NCBI GenBank assembly: GCA_963793645.1
Contig: CAWCAW010000008.1
Coordinates: 62,001 to 126,000, forward strand
Origin: CAWCAW01 sp963793645
GTDB lineage: Bacteria > Actinomycetota > Acidimicrobiia > Acidimicrobiales > UBA8190
Length of the DNA stretch: 64,000 bases
Direction: 5' to 3'
Position 1 is the first letter of the stretch. Each line of letters starts with the position of its first letter. Shown piece by piece: positions 17,563-26,341 of this stretch. The translations under genes were made by a program, and so were the position numbers. The notes beneath the pieces were generated by a model that saw only the letters and a program-made list of their open reading frames with translations, made no database searches and had not been told where the DNA came from.

Positions 17563-20388
17563 GTGAACGCCAGCAAGGTGACATTGCTCTTCGGCGAACT
17601 GGGGCCCGGTGACGACCCGGACGACACCGAGGTGCGACATCGCCTGGTGAAGGAGCGACTCCGCCGCGACTATCCCGCCCTCGACGACGGCTCGCCGGCC
17701 AGCGCGTTCGTCGTCCTCATGTACCAGTTGTTCGCGGACCAGATCGCTGACGAGGACCCGCCCGAGGTGTGGCAGACGGCACGCCGACTGCTCGATGGCG
17801 GGCTCAGCCCGAGGTTCGTCAGGTCGAACCTCTTCCTGGCCCTGAACTCCGCGTTCGCCGGTGCGTTGCGACGCGGTGAAGCGATTGACCATGCGGAGTA
17901 CGTGCTCGAGCTCGCGCGCCTGCCCCTCCCTCCGGTGCGCGACGTATTCGATGTGCTCCTGGAAGTCGTCCGGCAACGCCGAGCGGCGCCCTCGGGCGAG
18001 CTCGTCGCCACCGTCGTCCATCGGCTCCGTGGAGACGAGGGCGATGACAGCAAAGTGCAACATTGGGTCGAGCTTGCGCTCGACAGGCTGCTCGATGACG
18101 AGTTCTCGCTGATGATGATCTCGCCCGACCTGATCGTGCACGTCCCCACGCTCCTCGAGGAGTCGGTGCTCACCCATCGTCTGAGCGGCGACGAGCGCAC
18201 GACGGGATGGATCGAGCTCAGCGCGGATCTCGCGGTCTTCGGCCGTCGGTCAGGCCCCCTTCGCTTGGATGAGGGTGGCGAGATTGAGGTGCAGACGTTG
18301 TGTGAGGGCGACCGCGTGCTCACCGGGCCCGAGGACTGGCTCGAGTGCTTCGAGCCCGGAACGCTGCTCGGCTTCAGGCTCGACGGAGACGTGGTGTCAC
18401 TTCGATCGGTGACCGAACCCGGGCCGCCGAAGCGGCACCTCGTTGATGCCGCTCGAGCTGCATACGACCGCGAGGTCCGCGAGCCTTGGCTGCCCGTTGC
18501 AGCCGACGAGATCGTCGTCGGCATGCTCTACGAGCAGCCAAGGATCCTCGAGGTACCGACATTGCCGCTCTCCGAGCTTCTGGCCGAGGCTGGGCTCGAA
18601 CGGCGCGGCGTCGAGTTCGCGCATGACGAATCGGTCTGGAGAGAGGCTCACAAGTTCTCGCGTATGCGCCGCCTGTTCGATCGATTGCCCGACGGCGACC
18701 AGCGCCGGCGGGCGGTCCGAGTCCTCGACCTCCTGGATGCGCCCGAACAGGACTCCGCTGCCCTCCACGTCGCCCTCGTAGCGCTGGGTGACCATCGCAT
18801 CCTCTCGGTCGTGACCGATGAGCTCCTCGACCTCGATGACGACGACGAGCAGCTCGACGAGGTCGCCGGCTTCGCCGAGGCCCTTCTCGGTGCCGTCCGG
18901 CGACCCCGCGAGGCCGCCGCGGCCCGCTGGCTGTTGGCGGTCGTGTGCGAGCGCCGTCGCGATCCCCTGGCAGGTCAGGCGCAGCTCGAGTTCGCGCTGG
19001 AGGCGAACCCAGGCTTCCTGCCCGCCGTCGACCGCCTGGCCTGGTACCTCTCCGATCGCGGTGATGCATCGGGAGCCCTGCGCCTGTGGCGGCGGCTGGG
19101 CGTATCCGAGGAGCGCAACCAGGACCTGCGCGAGGTCACCCAGTTCGCCGAGCCGGCGCCGAGCAGCCTGGGGCGCAACGAGCCGTGCTGGTGCGGATCG
19201 GGGCGGAAGTTCAAGCACTGCCATCTCGGCCAGCCCGCGGCGTTCCCGCTCCCCGAGCGAGTCGGGTGGCTCTGCCGCAAGGCGGTCGCCTACCTGGAGC
19301 GCCGGGGCGGAGCGGCGCCCGCCGACGTCTACGAGCTGGCCGTGACCAGGGCGGACGGAGACGATTCCGACGAAGCACTCGACGGGGCCTTCTCTGACCC
19401 GATCGTCCTGGACGTGGCCCTGCACGAAGGCGGGTGGTTCGACCGCTTCATCGAAGAGCGAGGCGCGTTGCTCCCCGACGACGAAGCCATGCTGGCCCAG
19501 GCCTGGACGCTGGTCGACCGCACCCTGTACGAGGTAGTCGGGACCGACCCGGGAACGTCGATGTCCGTCCGGGACCTGCGAAGCGCGGAGGTCGTCCAGG
19601 TGCGCGAGCGGACGTTCAGTCATGAGGCTCGGGTCGGCCAGGTCTTCTGTGGTCGAGCGGTACCCGACGGGGAGACGAACCAGTTCATCGGCGGCATCTT
19701 CCAAGTGCCCACCGGCGAGGAGAAGCACATTCTCGACATGCTCGACGAAGGCGATGGCCACGAGCTGCTCGCGTGGCTGGCGGCCAAGGAGCGGCCACCG
19801 CGGATGACGACCCGCGAGGGCGAGGACATGCGCGTGTGCCGGGTGGTCCTCGAGGTGCCCGATCCCGAGGTCGCTCGGGTGATCCTCGACCGCTTGCACG
19901 ACCCGCATGGGGCAGATCAGTGGACCGAGCACCACGAGCTCGCCACGGGGGAGTCGATCTTGCGGGCAACGATCGAGCTCGAGGGGAACCGTGTCAGTGT
20001 CGAAACCTTGAGCGAGCCTCGCGTCGAGCGTGTAGTGGCGACATTGCTCGCCGAGATCGCCGGGGCCAGGGTGGTCTCCGACGTTCGGCGCGAGTTCGAC
20101 CCCACAGATCCGCCCCGTGGTCCGCGGCAGCCGGCGATGTCTCTGGAAGACCCCGCCGTCAGGAAGATGTTCGGGAAGTTCATCGCCGAGCGGGAACGAA
20201 GCTGGTGCGACGAGCCGATTCCCGCCCTTGGCGGGCTCACACCCCGTCAGGCCGCCGCCGATCCGGCGGGTCGTGAAGGACTCGAACGGCTCCTGCTCGA
20301 GTACGGATCGCACGTCGATCCGCAGGACGACCCCGAGGTGGTCCCTCAGCACCCCGAGCGTCTTCGCCGGTTGCTTGGGATTGGCTGA
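17563..20388 (+). CDS. Large SEC-C motif protein of unknown function
   Basis: A 941-residue soluble protein with no signal or membrane segment. Residues near 48-90 (FADQIADEDPPEVWQTARRL) resemble the helical DUF1841-type segment. Residues around 440-530 look like helical TPR-type repeats (ARWLLAVVCERRRDPLAGQA, LAWYLSDRGDASGALRLW). A SEC-C zinc motif, NEPCWCGSGRKFKHCH, is at 539-554 with ligands C542, C544, C553 and H554. The C-terminus has LGGLTPRQAAADPAGREGLE, a block seen at the end of other SEC-C proteins. SEC-C domains bind zinc and mediate protein contacts, as in SecA. The gene is the largest cargo of the island and lies divergent from the DUF433/DUF5615 pair. A defence role is possible but not shown. 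Confidence 0.7.
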   Translation: MNASKVTLLFGELGPGDDPDDTEVRHRLVKERLRRDYPALDDGSPASAFVVLMYQLFADQIADEDPPEVWQTARRLLDGGLSPRFVRSNLFLALNSAFAGALRRGEAIDHAEYVLELARLPLPPVRDVFDVLLEVVRQRRAAPSGELVATVVHRLRGDEGDDSKVQHWVELALDRLLDDEFSLMMISPDLIVHVPTLLEESVLTHRLSGDERTTGWIELSADLAVFGRRSGPLRLDEGGEIEVQTLCEGDRVLTGPEDWLECFEPGTLLGFRLDGDVVSLRSVTEPGPPKRHLVDAARAAYDREVREPWLPVAADEIVVGMLYEQPRILEVPTLPLSELLAEAGLERRGVEFAHDESVWREAHKFSRMRRLFDRLPDGDQRRRAVRVLDLLDAPEQDSAALHVALVALGDHRILSVVTDELLDLDDDDEQLDEVAGFAEALLGAVRRPREAAAARWLLAVVCERRRDPLAGQAQLEFALEANPGFLPAVDRLAWYLSDRGDASGALRLWRRLGVSEERNQDLREVTQFAEPAPSSLGRNEPCWCGSGRKFKHCHLGQPAAFPLPERVGWLCRKAVAYLERRGGAAPADVYELAVTRADGDDSDEALDGAFSDPIVLDVALHEGGWFDRFIEERGALLPDDEAMLAQAWTLVDRTLYEVVGTDPGTSMSVRDLRSAEVVQVRERTFSHEARVGQVFCGRAVPDGETNQFIGGIFQVPTGEEKHILDMLDEGDGHELLAWLAAKERPPRMTTREGEDMRVCRVVLEVPDPEVARVILDRLHDPHGADQWTEHHELATGESILRATIELEGNRVSVETLSEPRVERVVATLLAEIAGARVVSDVRREFDPTDPPRGPRQPAMSLEDPAVRKMFGKFIAERERSWCDEPIPALGGLTPRQAAADPAGREGLERLLLEYGSHVDPQDDPEVVPQHPERLRRLLGIG

Positions 20389-20447
20389 GCACGTTCTCGC
20401 CCTCGCCCGATGGTCCCGTGGGTTTCGCAAGGGTCGTCGAGGACTCG

Positions 20448-21594
20448 TCAGAAGCCGTCGTCCGTCGCGAGCAGCGCCCCCAGGTGGTCGGCGGCGTCCC
20501 GATCACGGGCCGGTACCCACCCCCAGTAGATGTCGAGCGTCGTCGAGGTGCGTGCGTGCCCCAGGCGGATGGCAATCGTGCGGAGGTCGATTCCCGCTGT
20601 GAGGAGTTCGGTGGCGACAAAGTGGCGGAGGTCATGGAGGCGGACATGCCGGAGCCCGATGGTCGCACGGAGCCGGCCCCAACGCTGTGTCACCATCTCG
20701 GGCCGCCACGGCCGCTGGCCACTCGGATCGCTGGCGAAGACGAGCTCGGCACTTCCGAGCTCCCGCCCCGCTTCCCTGGCCGCTCGGTTGGCGTCGACTC
20801 GACGTTCGGACAGCGCCAGAGCCGCCTGGGTGGTGAGCGACACCAGCCGGGACCGACCAGTCTTGGTCGACTTGATGACCACCCCCGCGCTGGCCGTTGC
20901 GGACACGGAGCGCTCGATGCGGAGGGTCCGCTCTGCGAGGTCGATATCGCACCAGCGCAGCGCGGCATACTTCGCCACGCCGGGCTCCGGTAGCCACCGC
21001 CACGTGCAGCCAGCACCACAGTGCCGGGTCAGCCTTGCGAGCGGCGGCGAGCGCCGACCGGACCGCGTCGATCCCGGGAGGGGTGATTGTGACCCTGGGA
21101 ACCCCCGGTCGCGTCGCCGCCGAGACCGGGTTGCGGACCAGCCATCCCCATCGCACCGCCTGCGCGACGGCGCGGTGCAGCACGACGTGGGCGCACCGGA
21201 CTCGCGACGGGCCGAGCCCGTCCGCCGCCAAGCGGGCATAGAGCTGGTCGCAGTGACGAGCCGTGAGTTTCCACAAGGGGATGGTGCCGAGTGCTGGCTT
21301 CAGGTGGCGGATCACCATGCTCTGCCAGTCTTCGCGGGTGGAGGGCCCGAGAGTTGCGCACACCATGAACTGGTCCAACAGGTCTCCAACCGTCACCCGA
21401 CCGCCGCCATAGAGGCCGGCACCGGCTTCGACGACCATGCGCTGGAGCGCCTGCTTGGCCTCGGATCTGGTACCGCGCATCGTGCGAGATAAGCGGCGCC
21501 GCTCCCCCGTGACGAGGTCGGGGTCGACGGCCACCTGAAGCCGCCAGCGGCCTGCCCCGCAGTCGATCATCGTGCCTGTTCGTGGTTTAGTCAT
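20448..21594 (-). pseudogene. int: Tyrosine integrase of the tRNA-Gly island, frameshifted
   Basis: The ATG at 21594 starts MTKPRTGTMIDCGAGRWRLQ, an arm-binding domain, followed by a core-binding domain (TREDWQSMVIRHLKPALG). The catalytic Arg is in VATGARRGEV. About here (20964-20972) the frame shifts by one base, and the family continues in the second frame with AALRWCDIDLAERTLRIERS, KSTKTGRSR, LHDLRHFVATELL (H-x-x-R) and LGHARTSTTLDIY with the Tyr nucleophile, to the stop at 20448. All catalytic residues are present across the two frames, about 382 residues in total. One extra T would explain the break. It lies 185 bp from the tRNA-Gly 3' end. Confidence 0.8.
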
Positions 21595-21777
21595 CGACCA
21601 CGATCCGCCTGCTCGTCCAATGGCACGCGCATGGCACGCGATATCCGTCGCGTCGAGCCACGTCGGAAGGCGCGTCAGTTCACTATCGCCCCTCTGAATG
21701 GCACCGAATGGCACCGCAACGAGATCCGATTTGAAGCGACCGCAGCGAACGTATGCCGCTGACCAGGACTTCGATGA

Positions 21778-21819
21778 GAGCGGGCGAAGGGAATCGAACC
21801 CTCGTTCTCAGCTTGGGAA
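21778..21819 (-). repeat. Proximal attachment site within tRNA-Gly
   Basis: The 3' half of the intact tRNA-Gly gene, repeated with four differences at 16339-16380. Integration here kept a functional tRNA at this end. Confidence 0.75.
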
Positions 21820-21849
21820 GCTGATGTTCTGCCGCTGAACTACGCCCGC
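21779..21849 (-). tRNA. tRNA-Gly(CCC)
   Basis: The 71-nt minus-strand sequence folds as a cloverleaf: acceptor GCGGGCG/CGCCCGC, anticodon stem TCAGC/GCTGA with loop TTCCCAA (anticodon CCC), and T-loop TTCGATT. The discriminator base is U and CCA is not encoded. It is the integration target of the adjacent island. Confidence 0.9.
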
Positions 21850-21868
21850 GAGCAGGCGTCACACTATC

Positions 21869-22444
21869 GTGCTGCCCGTGGTGCTCTCCGATCGGACCAT
21901 CCGCGAAGAACTCCTGGCCAAACGGATCGTCATCGATCCGTTGGGGGAGCAGTGCATCCAGCCATCCTCGGTCGACCTTCATGTCGATAAGCACTTTCGG
22001 TTGTTCCGCAACCACTCCATGCGCGTAATCGACGTGAAGGAAGACCTCGAAGACCTGACCGAGCTCGTCGAGATCCCCGCCGGACAGGCGCTCGTGCTTC
22101 ATCCCGGTGAGTTCATCCTGGGATCGACCCTCGAGCGGGTAGCCCTTCCCGACGACCTGGTGGCCCGCCTCGAGGGCAAGTCGTCTCTCGGGCGTCTGGG
22201 ACTCCTCATCCATTCCACGGCCGGGTTCGTGGACGCCGGCTGGGACGGGCACCTCACGTTGGAGCTCTCCAACGTGGCCAACCTGCCCATCACCATCTAC
22301 CCCGGTATGAAGATCGGCCAGATCAGCTTCCTGCGCATGACCACGCCCGCGGATAACCCTTATGGGTCCTCGGGTCTGGGCTCGAAGTACCAGAATCAGT
22401 GGGGGCCGACCCCCAGCCGGTACTTCGAGAACTTTCGCCCCTGA
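21869..22444 (+). CDS. dcd: dCTP deaminase
   Basis: A 191-residue enzyme of usual size that turns dCTP into dUTP, or directly into dUMP in the bifunctional actinobacterial and archaeal form. Motifs: QPSSVDLHVDKHFRLF, RLEGKSSLGRLGLLIHSTAG with the nucleotide-binding Ser/Arg, and FVDAGWDGHLTLELSN with the catalytic Glu. The C-terminal tail GLGSKYQNQWGPTPSRYFEN closes over the active site. The start is GTG at 21869, though GTG at 21878 or 21881 is possible. It leads towards the EtfD-like gene with a 21-bp gap, probably one transcript. Confidence 0.9.
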   Translation: MLPVVLSDRTIREELLAKRIVIDPLGEQCIQPSSVDLHVDKHFRLFRNHSMRVIDVKEDLEDLTELVEIPAGQALVLHPGEFILGSTLERVALPDDLVARLEGKSSLGRLGLLIHSTAGFVDAGWDGHLTLELSNVANLPITIYPGMKIGQISFLRMTTPADNPYGSSGLGSKYQNQWGPTPSRYFENFRP

Positions 22445-22465
22445 CCCCCCACCAGGAGGAGACAC

Positions 22466-24550
22466 TTGCCAGTACGGATAGCCATCGGCTTGGCCGTCAC
22501 CGTCCTTGCCGCGGCCATCGCCGGTAGGCGTTTCGCGTACCTCTTTCGCCTGATTCGCTCCGGGCGCGCCGACAAGGGTCGTTTCAAGAACGTCTCCGCC
22601 CAGGTCCAAGCCGAGCTGGTGGAGGTGGGCGGGCAGAAGAAGCTGTTCAAGCGCACCATTCCCGGCCTCGCTCACGCCTTTACCTTCTGGGGCTTCACCA
22701 TATTGATGTTCACCATCCTCGAGGCCTACGGGGACCTTTTCGACAAGCGATTCGTCGTGCCCTTGATCGGTCGGGGCCGGGCCCTGGGGTTCATCGAGGA
22801 CTTCTTCGCTGTGGCTGTTCTCGTGTCTCTGAGCGTCTTCGCCATCATCCGGTTGGTCAACTCTCCGGCCCGCAAGGAACGCAAGTCACGTTTCTACGGA
22901 TCGCACCTCGATGCCGCCTGGGTGACCCTGGCCATGATCGCCAGCGTCATGGTCACCTTGCTCCTCTACAGGGCGGCCCAGACCAACACCGGCGACTTCC
23001 CCTACGGGTCGTCGTGGTGGCCGTTTGCCTCCCATGGGATCGGCCGGCTGTTTTCTCACCTCGGAGCGGGCACCAACGCGGACCTCGAGACGGTGTTCCT
23101 CATTCTCAATGTGGCCGTCATCGTCGGTTTCCTGGTGTTCCTGTCGTACTCCAAACACCTGCACATCTTCCTGGCGCCCATCAACGTGGCCGCCTCGCGC
23201 CGTCCTCGTGCCCTCGGCCCGCTCTACAACACCCCCGACATGGACATGGAGAACGTCTCCGAGGACACCGTGTTCGGGGCCGGCCACATCGAGGACTTGA
23301 GCTGGAAGCAGCTGCTCGACACGTTGACGTGCACCGAGTGCGGCCGGTGCCAGGACGCCTGCCCGGCATGGACCACCGACAAGCCGCTGTCGCCCAAGCT
23401 GCTCGTGATGGCGTTGCGGGACAACCTCTTCGCATCGGCGCCCCGCCTCATCGGCGCTGAAAAAGGCTCGTCCGGTGACGCTCCCACTCTCGTCCCCGCC
23501 ACCATCGATCCCGATGTGCTGTGGTCGTGTGTCACCTGCGGCGCGTGTGTCGAGCAATGTCCCGTGGACATCGAGCACGTCGACACCATCATCGAGATGC
23601 GCCGGTACCAGGTGCTGATGGAGTCGGACTTCCCGAGCGAGGCCGGCCTCATGTTGCGCAACATCGAGAACCAGGGAGACCCCTGGGGGCTCGGGAGCGC
23701 CAAGCGCACCGAGTGGACCGCCGCCCTTGACTTCGAGGTTCCCGTCATCACCGGGACCATCCCCGACGAGATCGAGTACCTGTACTGGGTGGGCTGCGCC
23801 GGTGCCCTCGACGAGCGGGCCCGCAAGTCCACCCAGGCCACGGCCCGGTTGCTGCATCGCGCCGGTGTGAAATTCGCCATCCTCGGGCCTCGCGAGTCCT
23901 GTACCGGAGACCCCGCTCGCCGCCTCGGGAACGAGTACCTCTACCAGGAGATGGGGAGGGCCAACATCGCCACCTTGGAGGAGGTCGGCGCCAAGAAAGT
24001 CGTGGCCTCCTGCCCGCACTGTTTCAATTCACTGTCTCGGGAGTACCCGGACCTCGGTGGCAACTTCCAGGTGATTCACCACTCGCAGCTCCTGGCTCAT
24101 CTGGTGGCTGAAGGTCGGCTCACCCCAGGTGCGATGAGCGCCAAGGTGACGTACCACGACCCTTGTTATCTGGGCCGTCACAACCGGGTGTTCGACGAAC
24201 CCCGCTCGGTTCTCGATGCGATTCCCGGTGTGAGTCAGATCGAGATGCACCGCTGCCGGGAGAAGAGCTTTTGCTGCGGCGCCGGCGGGGCCCGCATGTG
24301 GATGGAGGAGTCCCTGGGTCGGCGCATCAACCTCGAACGCACCGACGAGGCTCTCGGCACCGGCGCGGACGTAGTGTCCACGGCGTGCCCGTACTGCCTG
24401 ATCATGCTGGACGACGCCGTTCGGGCGCGCGCCAGAGAAGACGACGTGCGCGTGCTCGATCTTTCCCAGGTGTTCGAAGCGTCTTTGAGCCCGGCCACAG
24501 TGACGGCGTCGGACGCCACCGCAACCGACGACGGCCCCGCCGCGCCCTAG
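22466..24550 (+). CDS. Membrane-bound iron-sulfur oxidoreductase, EtfD-like
   Basis: A 694-residue protein. The first 250 residues hold about five membrane helices (for example LAHAFTFWGFTILMFTILEA, DFFAVAVLVSLSVFAIIRLV, AVIVGFLVFLSYSKHLHIFL) of the NarI/heme-b type. Two 4Fe-4S motifs follow, CTECGRCQDACP and CVTCGACVEQCP. The C-terminal half has two CCG-type cysteine domains (VASCPHCFNSL, SFCCGAGGARMW, STACPYCLIML), as in HdrD and GlcF. The architecture matches mycobacterial EtfD, which passes electrons from ETF in beta-oxidation to the quinone pool. TTG start with AGGAGGAG six bases upstream. Confidence 0.8.
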   Translation: MPVRIAIGLAVTVLAAAIAGRRFAYLFRLIRSGRADKGRFKNVSAQVQAELVEVGGQKKLFKRTIPGLAHAFTFWGFTILMFTILEAYGDLFDKRFVVPLIGRGRALGFIEDFFAVAVLVSLSVFAIIRLVNSPARKERKSRFYGSHLDAAWVTLAMIASVMVTLLLYRAAQTNTGDFPYGSSWWPFASHGIGRLFSHLGAGTNADLETVFLILNVAVIVGFLVFLSYSKHLHIFLAPINVAASRRPRALGPLYNTPDMDMENVSEDTVFGAGHIEDLSWKQLLDTLTCTECGRCQDACPAWTTDKPLSPKLLVMALRDNLFASAPRLIGAEKGSSGDAPTLVPATIDPDVLWSCVTCGACVEQCPVDIEHVDTIIEMRRYQVLMESDFPSEAGLMLRNIENQGDPWGLGSAKRTEWTAALDFEVPVITGTIPDEIEYLYWVGCAGALDERARKSTQATARLLHRAGVKFAILGPRESCTGDPARRLGNEYLYQEMGRANIATLEEVGAKKVVASCPHCFNSLSREYPDLGGNFQVIHHSQLLAHLVAEGRLTPGAMSAKVTYHDPCYLGRHNRVFDEPRSVLDAIPGVSQIEMHRCREKSFCCGAGGARMWMEESLGRRINLERTDEALGTGADVVSTACPYCLIMLDDAVRARAREDDVRVLDLSQVFEASLSPATVTASDATATDDGPAAP

Positions 24551-24580
24551 CTGACCAGCTGACCGGCGGAGTTGCTCGTT

Positions 24581-25816
24581 ACTAGTGCCCTGACCGGCAA
24601 CGTTGGTGGGGCGCGTCCACCACTTTGAGTCCCCGGTCGCGCAGAATTTGGACCTCCCAACAAGGAGGTCACGTGCGCGAAGGAATACGTGTTCGAGATA
24701 TCACGAGTGACGAGGGCAATCGTCTTCTGCGCATTGTGCGGCGCTCGTCGGGATCGGTGGTGACCTGGCGCCGGGCCCAGATGGTCCTCTTGTCGGCGCA
24801 GGGCATGGACGTGGCCCAGATTGCTCAGGTGGCCTTCACCTCGCCTGACCGGGTGCGGGCCGTTTTGCACAACTTCAACGACGACGGGTTCGACTCCTTG
24901 GTACCCCGCTACGCAGGCGGGCGGCCGCCCACCTTCACATTGCCCCAACGCCGGGAGATCAAAAAGATCGCCTTGTCGCTGTCCGGTCGATCACGACCTG
25001 CCCTTTTCGACCTGGAGCCCGTCCAAACTGGCCGAGTTCTTGGTGGCTGGGGGGGTGGTCGACGACATCAGCCACGAAGGCCTGCGCCTGGTACTCCGAG
25101 AGGAGGGCGTCTCGTTTCAAGTGATCAAGACCTACAAAGCGTCGAGCGACCCCGACTTCGAGGCCAAGAAGAACCGGGTGCTGCACCTCTACGAAATCGC
25201 TGATGGCAAGGTACGCCCGGGCAAAAGCGACCCCGCGGTCGTGCTTTGCTTCGACGAGTTCGGGCCGCTCAACTTGTTTCCTCGGCCCGGCAAGCAGTGG
25301 GCACCGATCGCCATCAAGAAGGAAGCCGGCGCCGCAGCACCCCGACGTCGCCGGCGCCGCGCCACCTTCACCCGCTTTGGCGGAGTCCGTCACCTCATGG
25401 CCGCCTACGACCATCAGGACAAGATCTACGGCCACATCAAGGTGAAGAAGGACCGCACCACCTTCTTGGAGTTCTGCCGCTACCTGCGGACGCTTTATCC
25501 GGCGCACATCCGCATGGCCATCGTGTTGGACAACTTCAGCCCGCACCTCTCCACCAAGAACGACACCCGGGTCGGTGACTGGGCGGCGGCCAACAACGTC
25601 GAGCTGGCCTACGTGCCCACCAACACCAGCTGGATGAACCGGATCGAGGCGCAGTTCCAGGCGCTGCGCTACTTCACCCTCGACGGCACCGACCACCGCT
25701 CACACGAAGAGCAGAACTCGATGATCCGTCGCTACATCATCTGGCGCAACCGCAACGCTCAGGACAAAACACTGCGTGAGCTGGTAAAGCGCGCAAACGT
25801 TGCTTACGGCACTAGT
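24581..25816 (+). mobile_element. IS630-family insertion sequence
   Basis: The ends are ACTAGTGCCCTGACCGGCAA continuing CGTT on the left, and the inverted AACGTTGCTTACGGCACTAGT on the right. They are similar imperfect inverted repeats. Both ends contain CTAG, fitting the TA-duplicating CTAG targets of some IS630/IS870 elements. It carries one transposase, frameshifted here. It sits 30 bp after the EtfD-like stop and its right end supplies the stop codon of the next gene on the minus strand. Confidence 0.8.
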
Positions 25817-25819
25817 TGA
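24673..25819 (+). pseudogene. IS630-family DDE transposase, frameshifted
   Basis: GTG at 24673 with AAGGAGG upstream. The N-terminal HTH is in the first frame (SVVTWRRAQMVLLSAQGMDV, IAQVAFTSPDRVRAVLHNF). Near 24979-24984 one extra base moves the family to another frame: VDHDLPFSTWSPSKLAEFLV, then the DDE core with Asp in VVLCFDEFGPLNL, Asp in MAIVLDNFSPHLS and Glu in SWMNRIEAQFQALRYF. The joined product is about 380 residues. Without the shift the catalytic core is complete, so the copy may be active if this is a consensus error. Confidence 0.8.
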
Positions 25820-26231
25820 TGGCTTTGGCGTCGGCGTCGCGCAGACGCTGAGCCATGGCGATCAGAAGTTTGTGGGCTAGCGCCGGCATCTCGGCCAAAA
25901 GGACGTTAAAGCGACGTTGGTCCAGCACCAGAAGCACCATGTCCGAATCGGACACGACGGTGGCGGAGCGAGGTTTTCTGTCCAGCAGGGACAGCTCGCC
26001 GAAGTAGCTGCCCGGGCCCAAGGTGGCCAGCTTCTTGCCGGCGCGGCGCACCGTGGCGTTGCCCTCGACGATGTAGAAAAACTCGCGGCCGACCGAGCCT
26101 TCGTCGCATAACACCTTGCCGCCCTCGACAGTGATCTCGTCGATGGAACGGCGGATGGTACGGAGCTGGCTTCCCGAGCATGCCGAGAAGAGCCAGATGT
26201 CACTGACGTCGAATCGACCCTTGTCTGCCAC
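25812..26231 (-). CDS. Cyclic nucleotide-binding domain protein
   Basis: A 139-residue stand-alone cNMP-binding domain without a DNA-binding HTH. VLCDEGSVGREFFYIVEGNA and LGPGSYFGELSLLDRKPRSA contain the phosphate-binding cassette (FGE-LSLL-x6-A). It may be a regulatory subunit-like sensor; the partner is unknown. The stop TAG (25812-25814) lies in the CTAG of the IS630 right end, so the IS may have replaced the last few codons. Closely related proteins usually end at about this point, so any loss is small. Confidence 0.75.
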   Translation of the reverse strand: MADKGRFDVSDIWLFSACSGSQLRTIRRSIDEITVEGGKVLCDEGSVGREFFYIVEGNATVRRAGKKLATLGPGSYFGELSLLDRKPRSATVVSDSDMVLLVLDQRRFNVLLAEMPALAHKLLIAMAQRLRDADAKAIN

Positions 26232-26341
26232 TCACCGAAGGCTACTCAGCCGCCCGCCCGATGTGCTGGTTCGCCAAGGCTGATCAGACTCTTGGGCGAG
26301 CGCTCATCGGGGCCGGCAACGGAGCGCGCTAGCCTCACTCG

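Larger units (their letters stand above)
16339..21819. mobile_element. Small tRNA-Gly-integrated genomic island, about 5.4 kb
   Basis: Bounded by the partial tRNA copy (16339-16380) and the intact tRNA-Gly 3' half (21778-21819). The tyrosine integrase gene is next to the tRNA, as in most integrative elements. Cargo is a DUF5615/DUF433 pair and a 941-codon SEC-C gene. There are no replication, conjugation or capsid genes, so it is a minimal or satellite-like island. The integrase is frameshifted in this sequence, so present mobility is uncertain. Confidence 0.7.

Noticed and set aside
16912..18177. Long N-terminal extension of the DUF433 gene to 421 residues
   Set aside because: It would run across the operator and the start of the divergent SEC-C gene; the homologous part begins at 17340.
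18397..20430. 677-codon open frame antisense to the SEC-C gene
   Set aside because: A GC-rich shadow with no domain features; the plus-strand product has a clear SEC-C motif and matching codon bias.
25812..26231. Full CRP-type transcription factor
   Set aside because: The protein ends after the cNMP domain and no HTH-coding sequence exists downstream, only the IS630 end.
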